A DNA stretch of 64,000 bases from Kryptolebias marmoratus (lineage: Eukaryota; Chordata; Actinopteri; Cyprinodontiformes; Rivulidae), in the NCBI RefSeq assembly GCF_001649575.2, contig NC_051430.1, forward strand, positions 16,884,705 to 16,948,704, written 5' to 3'. The position numbers were made by a program, and so were the translations under genes. Shown piece by piece: positions 14,395 to 25,017 of this stretch; the first letter of the stretch is position 1; each line of letters begins with the position of its first letter. The notes under the pieces were generated by a model. The model did no database searches, was not told where the DNA came from, and saw only the letters and a program-made list of their open reading frames with translations.

Positions 14395-14503
14395 TCATCC
14401 ATTCATTAAAATTATTTTATATTTTTACATTCTCTTTGTCCTGTTTAGGGACCTAGTAGGGCTGGAGTTTATCCCAGCGTTCAGTAGGTGAGAGACTGGA
14501 GAC
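14395..14503 (-). repeat. Detached tail fragment of the same SINE-like family
   Basis: On the plus strand this reads TTGTCCTGTTTAGGGACCTA and then GGGCTGGAGTTTATCCCAGC, with a GTGAGAGACTGGAGAC end. That is the reverse complement of the 3' tail usually found after the body at 14012-14290. In a normal copy in that orientation the tail would lie below 14012, so this is a second truncated copy or a rearranged piece. Confidence 0.6.
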
Positions 14504-14566
14504 CTTCTTATTTGTGGCGCCACAGTGCCAACAGCTAGAGCTCATAACTAAGTTTGATTTATACAA

Positions 14567-14592
14567 AAATAATAATAATAATAATAATAAAT
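14567..14592. repeat. (AAT)n microsatellite
   Basis: About eight uninterrupted AAT/ATA trinucleotides in the intron. Confidence 0.9.
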
Positions 14593-15852
14593 ATAAACCT
14601 TAGATTAGATTATGCACACTTTCAGGTGTGGAAACACCCCAGAATGGTTTTGCTTTGATGATCTTTTCAGATATCACAAATTTGCTTTTAAAACATTTCT
14701 ATATGTATTGAAATGACACTTTTGTCTAACAGAAGATAACTAGAGCTGCTTTTGTCCGCAAGAGATGGGCTTTGTGATTCAGCTTACACTGGGTGTTTTC
14801 ACTCATCTGTGTTGAACACCAGCCAAGTGTTTTGTTCACCAAGTTTTTTTATACACTCTTATGATTCACCACTTCAACACTTGGATAGAAAAACAAAAAA
14901 CACCTTCATTTTCTGCTTCCCTATCTTGTCGGCATGTGTATTTATGTGTGGGTGTGAATAGATGTCTGCACTCTGAGGCATATGTTGTTGTTTTTTTTTT
15001 CCTTGTTTTTTTTCTTCTTCTTCTTTTACTTGCTTTCCATTTGCTTGTTTGTAATTATGTGTGCATACAGTCCCCGTCTAGGAACATTCAAGTTTGTGCC
15101 TTGACCCTTATGGTAAGAGAGGAGAAGAAAGGCAGAAAGCAACCACACCAAGCGAAGCGTAGAATGTGCTGGGGATTACAGTGGCCCGTGTGCATTGGAA
15201 AACACAAAAGGGAGCCTCTACTGCCAGACAGATGAGAGGCTGACAAAGTGCTTGGCTTCTGCTCTGTGTGACTTTGGGTAACGCTTTGTCTAGCTGTCAA
15301 AACTGTGTGAAAGGCTGCAGGTCAATCTTTAATTCTCTCTGTTTATTGCAGTTGTGTCAAAGTGACTCATTTTCCCTGTAGTTTGAAAACTCTACTGTAT
15401 ACGCTGAAGTCAATTGTTCCACGGATGTCCAAACCTTATTTAAACAGTAAGCCAATATTTATTGTAGCTATTGAATTGCTAATTTAAGAGATACAATAAA
15501 TGCAGACCCCTGTACAATATGAAATAATTAATCAACACTGGTTAGTTTGCAAAAAGAAAATAATACCTTGTGCATCTTTCTTTTATTATAAAAATTACAG
15601 TCATAATCTCAAAGGATAGAATTAGATGCATTTAAACTGCAAAAAATTTGTAACTACCTCGCTGTCTGGTTTATGATCTATGTGTTCTTAATATATGTTA
15701 ATGTCTAATTGGAATTCAATTTAATTAAGCAAGCACTGGTAAGCAATGGCATTAGCTGTATTAGGAAACAAAAGACATGCATATTTAATTTGTTCTGCAG
15801 AGCGGCAAATCCAGAACATTCGGGTCTCGTTTGTGTGTGTTCATCTATTGTT

Positions 15853-15951
15853 CCATCCATCCATCCATCCATCCATCCATCCATCCATCCATCCATCCAT
15901 CCATCCATCCATCCATCCATCCATCCATCCATCCATCCATCCATCCATCCA
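15853..15951. repeat. (CCAT)n microsatellite, about 25 units
   Basis: An uninterrupted tetranucleotide array of about 99 bp. It creates spurious repetitive reading frames on both strands (Ser-Ile-His-Pro on plus, Trp-Met-Asp-Gly on minus), which should not be annotated as proteins. It lies about 590 bp upstream of the microexon acceptor. It is likely to vary in length between individuals. Confidence 0.97.
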
Positions 15952-16540
15952 CATAGCAGCACATTTCAGGTCATCCCTTCCCTCTGAATTTATTGCCCTT
16001 GGTCTACTGCCTCTGTAGCTGCGTGCAGCTTTCAGGCACTTTTTTGGAGCAATTTTATGAGTAATGATGGAGATCGAGCATGGCACTAATGATGGCAGAC
16101 AGGCCAAATCTCAGCCATGTAGCTGGACTGGGGATTGGGAGCTGGAGCTAGAGCAAGCAAATATGTATGGCACGGGGGCTAATCCTGCAGTGGTTCAGAA
16201 TGATGAGCACATATTAGTCAAAGCCAGGTGACCAGGACGGAGTGCCTAAATAGAGGACGGGCTCTGACACAGTGCCAGGCTATGTTTTTGTGGCAGCAGT
16301 GTAGCATTTCTTTTGGCAGGATGCTGGGACCTACAGATAGCAGGTGCATCTGGCTTTAGGTACTTTAATGCTCCGGTGAATTACATGTCAAATGCACATA
16401 TGGGAGTGCAGTGTGGTTAATAGTGTGGTTGATTCAGCAGTGTTAAATACATCTGCGGTCCTGAATACTGTGACATAGTTAGGATAAAGCTAATGCATTT
16501 TTTCCCCTCCTCCCTTTCTTTTTCTTCTTTGTGTTCACAG

Positions 16541-16570
16541 GAGCAGATGGTGGGGAACCAACTTCTGCAG
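16541..16570 (+). CDS. edil3: edil3 microexon (linker between EGF1 and EGF2)
   Basis: A 30-nt internal exon. It is preceded by a long pyrimidine tract ending in GTGTTCACAG and followed by the donor GTAGGAAA. In the frame set by the next exon it adds ten codons: a split codon ending in GA, then A-D-G-G-E-P-T-S-A, then the first base of a Gly codon completed at 26366. The E-P-T-S-A-G-P-C join matches the acidic linker between EGF repeats 1 and 2 of vertebrate EDIL3, where I recall a known isoform differing by about ten residues. Both ends are phase 1, so inclusion or skipping keeps the frame. A second AG six bases in (GAGCAG) could serve as an alternative acceptor that removes two codons. Confidence 0.88.
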
Positions 16571-16613
16571 GTAGGAAAACATTATGCTTGGTAACACGCT
16601 CCCCTCTTTCATT

Positions 16614-16632
16614 TGTGTGTGTGTGTGTGTGT
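16614..16632. repeat. (TG)n dinucleotide tract
   Basis: A GT-repeat 44 bases downstream of the microexon donor. UG-rich intronic tracts near weak or tiny exons can bind CELF or TDP-43-type splicing regulators. Any such role here is inference. Confidence 0.9.
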
Positions 16633-19600
16633 AAGTCGTACCCCTTCAACAATCTGCTGGGTCAGTCAAACACCTTATTGTATCATTTTGTAATTCACTT
16701 CATAAGGCTACGCTGTTTAAAGTTCCTCTAATGGCACAGATCAGGTAAATGTCTCATCTTTCTCTAGCCCAGAGTTTTAAGATTCAAAAGCACACAGTTC
16801 ATTTTGGTCCAGTGATTTCTTTTTGCTTTATTGTATTTCACTGCAGGTAAAATACTCTGAATACCTGAGCATTTAGCATCATTTCTAGGACAGGTTGTTA
16901 ATTTTTTTTCCTTGTGTATTAGTTAGTTCTAACTTTATAATCCATTAACATAAGAGCAGCACTGAGCAATTTCAGCGTCTTTATTCTAGAGGTAATGCCT
17001 TGTGTCCATAAATGCATGTCATTACCATTAGTTTGAATGTACAGAGAATCCACTCAGGAGGAGAACCTCAAGCTTGTTTTGGGCTTGCAAAGTTAAAGTA
17101 CAGACATCATAAAAATCATGCATTTTAAAACTATATTTTATATTCTCCATAACTGCCACCAATAATTAACATAACAAAGATAGAATGATGGTTTTGTTAC
17201 TAAAACAGTACCCAAGAGAACAGCAGTAAACAAGAAACTTATTTATCTTCATTAGTAATGTAATTAAAAGGACCACAGCTGAATACAAACCCAGGAATTC
17301 CAAGTGTGTCTTCAGCATTGGTATTGTCTCTATCTTTCATTACTTTTCATTTATTTGGGTTTATTTAAGGTCAAATAGGTTAAAATTAGGGTTTTCTTTA
17401 TTCACCGTAATACCACGGGAATCAAAGTAGCCTGATCTTGCTTTGCAGAGATTTGTGTATCCTCAGATTAAAACTACTAAAAGAATGCCATGCTACACAT
17501 AAACAAGCTTTTTTAATTAAAGTAAATATGGAAAAGCCTGATTAATCACAGTGAATGTTAATTAAAATGTCACATTTAAGCAGGAAAGGTTTTATGTCTT
17601 ATTTGTCACCAAAGTCAAGATTTTTTCAATTTTGCCCACAAAATTCTTACATATAACATATGAATATTACCTTACAGCTGCATCTTAAGTAATCAACAAG
17701 GCTAGTTATTAAATTTGCTTCATGTTCATTTGCTAAAAAAGTAAAATTGATGAATCTTTAATCTTTTGCTGTTATTCATAATGCATAACATTTATTTTTA
17801 AATTTAATTATTCAATGTTCCTTTTTTGAGAGTTAATATGCTCTAGCAAGCTCACAATGCAAAAAAACAAAAAACACATTAGTACCAAAAAATATGAAAT
17901 ATTCTTTCTGTGTTTTATGTTTCCTTTCTTGTGAGCTGCAGAAATTTCAGATGAGAATGAGAAAATGACAATCTGCTCAAGAAAATCTTATTAGATTTGA
18001 AAATGACCAGAATTAGGTGGAACTTGTAGCCACTGACCTGGAACTAGACTGGTTAGAGAAAATGGGACAGATTGATGTGAGAGGCCAAATTACTTGTGAC
18101 GGTTTTGAAGTATTTAGCATATGAGATGCTCTTCCACAACCTTCATCACTGTAATCTGCATAATCTGAAGCTTAGTCTGCACTCGTATGAAAAGGGGCTA
18201 TTATTTAGGATGTTTGACTTGTATTTATTTGGAGCATGAAAATTTGATTGTGCTGATTCTTTGAACTTTGGGCTACATGTTAAAACTGGTCATTTTAGAT
18301 GGAAAAAATGGCTTAGTGTGCCAAATTGAATGTGAATTTTGTCCTCTCAGTCTGAGTGGAATAATATGAATGGATATTTGTCCATAATTTATCTAAAAAA
18401 CAAGGATATTTTTCTGTGCATCTAGGGCAATCTGTTTTTATTCTGAAATATGGGAAATTCTTTTTTACAATGAAAATACAAGAGATACTATGATGGATAG
18501 GCAACCTAGGGGTAAACCTTGGACAGGTTGCCCTGGATTTCTTTTGCTATATACAGTTTGTCATACCTCACAAAGATTGCAATCGAAATTGGACTCTTTT
18601 TTTGAGGAGACCCCTGGGAGCCAGGGTACAGCTTTGACATTTCCATGGCATTTTGTCTCTGCTGAAAAATTCTTTATTTCTGCATTTCTGTAGATCCACT
18701 TAGACTGCTGCTGATCTCCTGTGTGACCTCTCCTTTTGGATATTTATTTGACACATTTCGAACTATTTTATTTCTGCCTGATTCCTACCTCTAACCATAT
18801 TTGTCGGACACAGTCAAACACTAATGGCAGATTTGGAAGTGCACATGAGAATACATGAGCGTACAAGGCCGAGAACTCACTTAAAAGCTTGATCGTAGAA
18901 TGATTCATGCTGAGAGCCTTCGTGTAATATTGGTTGTGCAGTGCCAGCTTTCATCAGTGGAGGTGCGGGATGGGTGCAATCACCATAAACCCATGAACCA
19001 GTGAAGCCGTCATAGAAAAGAGGTTGGGTTAAAATAGATTTGACACAATTAGGCCATGTTAGACTTCTCTGTGATGTGGCTGGATGCACATTTAGAGCTG
19101 AGGAGTTTAAATGCAAATCTCACACTGTTGAAGCAGGTAAAATTTGTGTGTATGTGCTTTTTAAAAAGATTTTATTAAAGATTGTCATGGTGTTTGATAG
19201 GCTGGCTTCTCACCAAAATTCAATCCAGAGCTGACAGTTTCATTTTGGGCTGTTTTCACTGAGCGCTTTCTTATATCTGTCAGGTATCAGCTGAATCTTG
19301 TTGAAACAAATTTTTTTTTTTCAATAAAGTGGTAAAGTAGAGCTGTAAAAATGATCAAGACTTGTTTGCAGATGTTTTGGGAAATGCGTAGCTGGCCCTA
19401 CAACCTGAGCCAATTCCCTAGCACCAACAGAAATCTGTAATAAGACACAGCAAACAAAATGTTGTTCACCTTTTTTTGAGAAGTGTTTCCTGCTTTCTGT
19501 TTTATGAGAGCATGGCTCACAAAAGCCTGTGTGAGTTTCATTTGCCCTTTACCCAAATAAAATCAGTATTCCTCATACATTTGCGTTAACTAAATGTTTG

Positions 19601-20715
19601 GAACAGCTTTCCGCTAAGATGTAAGAATGCATATGTGGCCTTAACCCTGAAAATGTCAAGTCCCTGTGATTGATCTCCTAGGAAACAGATGATGCTGTCC
19701 CATGTTTACTCACTGGTCAGGTTTTCACAGCTGATTGATTGGCCTCTGTTTTGCAGCCAGAGAAGAAATCACAGAGCCTGAGCTGGACATAACGCAGACT
19801 CGCATTAATCACAGAGTGTGCATTGGCTTGTACAGCAGAGCAGCAGTTGACATTCACACAAGAAAGCTGCTAATGGTTCCCCTGGACATGCATCTCACAG
19901 TCACACATCACACAACAAACAAGAAGGAAGAGAGCATCCACTGATGACACATCATGTCTTCTTCTTGTTTTCTCTGAAAAAGTTGGAGTTTCTCTCTCTC
20001 TCTCTCTTTTCTTTCAGAATGGCCGTTGTTGTTTTCTAAATCACAGCTTTTTTAAACTGTTATTTTGTGATTCTTAGTTTTTTAGCATGCACATCATTTT
20101 GAGCAGCTTTTCAGCCAGTGCATACTTAGGGTGGTCCATTTAGATCCAGCGTTGAATGTTGTATATTCCCACCTTGACCACTGCTGCTCAGGTCATTCCC
20201 ATGTTAAAGCGACACCTATTATTGAAGCGATAAACACTTTTCTCCTTGCATGTCTTCACTTCTGTCCACTCTTGGGCCAGTAGGAAGCAAACTCACTCAC
20301 CTTTGCCCTCAGAGCAGCTTATTAAAATAAATTGGTCGCCCTGTTACAGTCTGTCTAATCACCTTGGAAACATGTTTTTTTATTGTGTTACATGAAAACA
20401 AGTTCGAGCTGCAAAGCCAAAGCTATAATATTAGTTCTGCCTTCAAAAATAACAATGACCAGCAAAAATAGTAGCAATAGCAGCTGCATTACATTATGAA
20501 GAGTGCTACGTTGAACCTTGTTCATAAAGTGGCTTTTTGCTCTCTGAACTTATTTCATGGACAAGTAACAAATAGACTTTTTCAATGTCTGTGGATATAA
20601 ATGTTGCTTCAGAGGATGTTTTGTAGTCAGGTGTCCCTTTCTTTTTTATCACTTTAGAGATCTTTCATTTTTTTTCTGTCCTGATGTTTGACTGCTGATG
20701 TCTGATCTGAGCTCC

Positions 20716-20735
20716 ATATATATATATATATATAT
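20716..20735. repeat. (TA)n dinucleotide tract
   Basis: Ten alternating A/T dinucleotides within the intron, followed by further AT-rich sequence. Confidence 0.9.
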
Positions 20736-21996
20736 TTATAAAAGTATTCCCTGCTAGTAAGAAAACAGTGTGTTTGTGTGTTGCATGTATGACTGGCACC
20801 AAATGCAGCCTCAGCCCAGCAGTCCATCAGGTTTTGACATTTTTTTGCAAGTGCCGTGTAAAGTTATGCAGTGTTTTTAGCAGACTGGGCTATTTTTGGT
20901 TGACAAATGAAATGCAGTTCTCAATTAAAATTAGATGCTTTCTTATGCTTTGGAGCTACAAGATTCACAACATTTGAACTCAGCAGCAGCTCTCACACAG
21001 AGGTGAAGATGAGTTGCATCTAAATCCACTGGAGTTTCATTTCATCTTTCCACATCTTTCACACGTTCACTGCAGCTTTTCTTCTCCGGCTTGTCTGTCT
21101 CATTCCATCTCCATTCCTCGTCCTTTTTTTTTTCCTTTTTCTTTTTTTGTGTGCTCTCTATTAAAGAGGCTGTCAGTTTAGCATGGTTCCAGTGTATATT
21201 GTAACACCAAAACCTTTCGCCTCTTTTTTTCCCGTGAGAACCGGGTCTTGAAAAAAGTTTTTATGTGTTTCTCTGTTCGGCTGATTAGCTGTTGCTCCCA
21301 TTATTGCTGATCCTTTTTTTGAAATGACATGACTTCAATAGGATTACCTCCTTTCTAATTCCCATACAAAGGGCCCCTAATTCCCATAAGTTAAGAAAGC
21401 AATAAATTTGCCAGTGTTGTTTGTATTTATTTATTTATTTAATGTCTCTGCTGCACTCATTTTCCACCTACATTGTGCAGTGTCTGGATTGGGTTGAGGC
21501 TTCAATACTTGGCCAGATAATTTAGTTTATACAGTTCTGCAGCTTCACCTCTTCACATGACATGACCATGTTGGACTCGTGCCTATCGTTAATTTGTCAT
21601 ACTGACTTAAGAGAGAATGACACATATATTTAGCTTTAATAGCCTATCTGTGTATTTGGCTCTTTGCACCACCTCTGTTTGGAGAAAAGGAGTTTAATTC
21701 TGACCGGATTGACGAGGTAATGGGTAGTTCTAGAAGGGCACGACTCCAGCCTCAAAAACATCACGACTGTTCATGCGAATTCTATTTTATTTTAAACATT
21801 TACACTGCCATGCTACACAATTATTCCATCAGAAATATGACATCTGTGCTGGAAGTACCCCAGGCTAAAGCTTTAGTAAAGCTAACTGCACCTGTCACTT
21901 TTTGTGCTTGCATATAAGCATAAAATTCTATGTAAATTACCAAGAAATACAAAACTGACGGCACTATAAAGCTTTACGAAATAGCATTCACAAGAA

Positions 21997-22215
21997 GTGC
22001 TATGGAATATTTGAGATTGGTGTTGTTTTGAGATGGCAGCAATCCACTTCAGACTTTGCCCCACTCAAACTAGCCATTAGCCTGTCAAACTGGTCAGAAT
22101 TCAACTTTATTTCTCCAAACTGATGTCAAGCAAACAACTATCAACAACAGGTAAAACATAATTTGTTCACAACCTTTCCATAAAACCCCACTTCAAAAGG
22201 TCTGAACTCTTGGTA
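21997..22215 (+). repeat. Dispersed repeat family B, copy 1
   Basis: Aligns by eye with 53837-54055 and, over its 3' two-thirds, with 30560-30720. Shared blocks include TTTGAGATTG near the 5' end, CAGCAATCCA, GCTAGC/CTAGCCATTAG, a CTGGTCAGAA-type block, CCAAACTGA, CTATC followed by ACAGGTAA, and CACCTTT/CAACCTTTCC with CCCACTT. There is no long ORF. The decay between copies indicates an old non-autonomous element. The superfamily is not assigned. Confidence 0.7.
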
Positions 22216-23376
22216 TAACACTCTTGAAGCCTTTAAACAAGAGAGAGACAAAGAGAGGGAGAGAAGCCCTTGTAACTTCTGGTGAATTTGACCCAAAGGC
22301 TGTGGGAGGGTTACCAACAGACTTCATACATTTTAGCAAATTATTCTGACTAATATAAGAAAAAGGATTATATGCTGGTAATAAGAAACTATGTTGTGGA
22401 TACTGCCAGGATGTAAGTTTGTTTTACAGTACATTTGGTTGTAATGACCTTAAATTAAAAACATTAAAATCATTGGTTCCAAATATGTGGGAAAAAGTTG
22501 GCCATTCACTACCCTTAGGAAAAACAAAAAACAAAAAGAAAACCGTACTTACTACAGTAAACAAATTCAGTTATATTTTTTTGTGTATGTTTTCTTTAAG
22601 AGCATTGTATTTTTTTTCTCATTGACTATGTAATGTACTATGGGTTTCCTATTATTATCCAGGAAACAATAGTTTTGATAAATGGTGTGGCATATGCACC
22701 AGAAAAAAAAATGTTATGCTTAATCACCATGGGTTTGAATTTCCTTACAAATTAGAAATTCAGAGCTTTTTGTTTTCTGAGTTGTACTGACCCTCAGCCA
22801 GGTTTACTGTATAAACAGCCCTGATTTTCAGAAGGGACGTGGAACTGTTGTAATTGTAGTTGTTGAACGGCCTTGGTACACAGTGAGGTTATTGCACAAC
22901 AATGTAATCAATGAAAAATATATTTACTGATACAATACTTTTCTGCATGTTGCATGTTTCAGAATAAAAAAAAACATCATTCAATGCATTTTTGAAACTT
23001 TTTGCAATAATCCACAACTGAAAAACAAAATAGCTTCTTTGTGTGTTGGGTTTATGTCAACACTGAAATATTTAATTTAAATAAGTAAATTTGGCACCTT
23101 TATTGATAGCCTTACAAATTTGTTTTTTTGCAAATGATCCTACATTCTTGGAAATTATTTTTCTTTAAAAGTTTCTCCACTAGCTCATGACAGAAATGCT
23201 GAATGAGTTTAGATGGACACGGTTTGATTGTTGGGCCATCCAGAGAGGCTCTACAGTATCTCGCACAACAATCTTAATCTAGCTGGCTCCAGAACTTTCA
23301 GTTTTCTGAAGCTACTTCGGTGTTATCTTGTCAGAGATCCTGAGCATTCTTAAAAAAAGTTTTTCTGTCAGCAGTT

Positions 23377-23852
23377 CTACATTTTTTGTATGACTTCCTT
23401 TTTAACTAAATGGTCCGCCAGGCTTTGTTTCTGAGAAGCATATTGCTGTTTGACTGTATAGCCAGTATTATAAAGATGATTTTCAGTGCCTGCTTTCCTC
23501 CACATATACACTTGGTTAGGAAATGTGTTCAAACAGTTCCATCTTGCTTCATTATGTATAAAAAAAAATTCTACATATTTTTGAGACTCATTCAGGTCCC
23601 TTCTGGCAATTTCATAGTACATTGTCATGTGCATTTTAGAAATGGTGTCTGTCTGGCTGCTCGACCATAAAAGCATGATTTGAGATACTGTAGCTGTGCT
23701 AATGGTTGTCCTCTTGTGAGTTTCTTTTTCCTCTACAAAGGATCTCTGAATTTTCTTTGTAGTGAATATTGGCTTGTAGGTTCCCATTTTGATGTTGCTT
23801 CTGAATGATTTCTCACTTTGGCTAATCAGCCAAATCATGAAACGCTGTTTTT
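23377..23852 (-). pseudogene. Decayed Tc1/mariner-family transposase
   Basis: The minus strand has an open frame of about 160 codons with recognisable Tc1-like landmarks. IQRSFVEE...KRTTISTATVSQ corresponds to the end of the second helix-turn-helix region (consensus LQRS...RRTTIS). Next come SKMHM...YEIARRDLNESQ (consensus SKRHMKARLEFAKRH), FFIHNEARWNCL (consensus LWSDETKIELF, holding the second catalytic Asp) and VYMWRKAGTENH (consensus YVWRKPGTAHH). The first part of the frame, beyond about 23852, comes from the adjoining hAT element, so the N-terminal DNA-binding domain is missing. The D of the S-D-E motif is replaced by Asn here, and the C-terminal DDE portion is disrupted below 23377. 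It is an inactive relic. Confidence 0.7.
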
Positions 23853-25017
23853 TAGGGGTGTAAGGGCGCATGTATTTATACTAAACCGTCACGGTAAAGA
23901 CTTCTTAAACAAATACATGGAAAAGACGATTAATATTTAGGTCACAACCAATCAATCACTTCTCTCCTTCTAAAGAAAAGCACTCCTTTTTATGTTGGTT
24001 TTTTAACCTGTTTTGCCAACTGACACATCTGAAAAACAGGAAATAAAACTATCCCCTGTAGGGTATTACTGTAAGGCCCTCTTCACATAAATGTGCTGTG
24101 TACGCTGAGGCCAGCCCAAAGCAGGGAGGGTGCACACAGGGTGCACCCAGGTTTATCACTGGTTGCTGGGAGATAGCTAGTTTTTCTCTAGCCGCAACAT
24201 TTGTATGTCTGACGCTTCGTCAGAGAAAAGCCCTGGCATCACATTTATTGACGATGAGGAGAAAAAGAACAAGCAACAGTGTTTGTTCATAAAACCTTTG
24301 AAGTCTGGAGATTTTGGCTTATTTTGGCTGAGGCTCCAACAGCAGCTGCTTCCATGTTTATCCTACGCTGAGCAGAAAACAGTTCTGGAGTAGAGCTGCA
24401 CCAAGACTCAAAAATAATAATAATAAAAAAATGTATTATTTGGTTACAGTGATTACAGCTTACAGCACATCTTGCCACCGAGCGGGCTGCCTATGGGCAC
24501 TTTGACGCACACACAGAAATGTACGGGACTTTGTGTGCCACACATCTAATACATTTGTGTGTGAGGTGCCATCGTGCGCTCCACCCACAGACAGCCCGTT
24601 CAGAGACAAACTGCACCAACTGCTGCACACCACATACACAAAACTGAGTTTGGAAGTTATGAGTGCAACACTTTTTGGAGTATTTTCCTTACAAAAAAAA
24701 AGTTACCTGTCAGTTTTGGAGTTTATCAAACTTTTTATTTGGGACATCGCCTGTAGGATGAATAAAAATACTATATGCCTTTTATGTTTTATTTTTTACC
24801 TTGTTGCAATGACCTGCTACCTATCCCTTTCCCCTAGCAAGGGTGGTTTGTTTTTCTGTTTCTGTTCTTGCTTTTGAAAGCATCAGTGTCCGTTGAAAAA
24901 AAAACAAAGGAAGAATAAATTAAAAATTATAACTTGTTCCATTAAACCATACGGAACCATGACCCTGATACCAAAGTTCATACTGAACTGTGACTCAGGC
25001 GAAGCATTACACCCCTA
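23853..25017. mobile_element. hAT-like non-autonomous DNA transposon, 1165 bp
   Basis: The 5' end TAGGGGTGTAA (23853-23863) is an exact inverted repeat of the 3' end TTACACCCCTA (25007-25017). Subterminal ACCGTCACGGT on the left and CATACGGAACCATGACC on the right are typical of fish hAT ends. The flanking octamers CTGTTTTT (23845-23852) and CTGTTGAT (25018-25025) match at six of eight positions, consistent with a decayed 8-bp target-site duplication. No transposase ORF with a hATC dimerisation domain was recognised inside; the ORFs at 24098-24292 and 24533-24877 look random. It sits directly against the Tc1 relic and truncates its reading frame. Confidence 0.8.

Larger units (their letters stand above)
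1..16540 (+). other. edil3: edil3 intron (3' portion) upstream of the microexon
   Basis: Noncoding sequence leading to the strong pyrimidine-rich acceptor at 16540. It is AT-rich with stops in all frames. I searched for an exon encoding the first EGF repeat (six cysteines with an N-P-C start) and for a signal-peptide exon and recognised neither, so those exons probably lie upstream of the window. The stretch from 1 to about 12.5 kb holds no gene I can support. Small ORFs at 1604-1909, 4133-4411, 6105-6407 and 9278-9580 match nothing I recognise and lack exon-like borders. The repeat-rich part is 12.58-15.95 kb (SINEs, an inverted-repeat element, an 18-bp tandem repeat, and AAT and CCAT microsatellites), listed separately. 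Confidence 0.8.

Noticed and set aside
15705..16107. Long ORFs on both strands across 15.7-16.1 kb
   Set aside because: They exist only because the CCAT array has no stops in several frames; the products are four-residue repeats.
1..16540. Search for the EGF1 and signal-peptide exons
   Set aside because: No six-cysteine EGF frame with splice borders was recognised; they are presumed upstream of the window.
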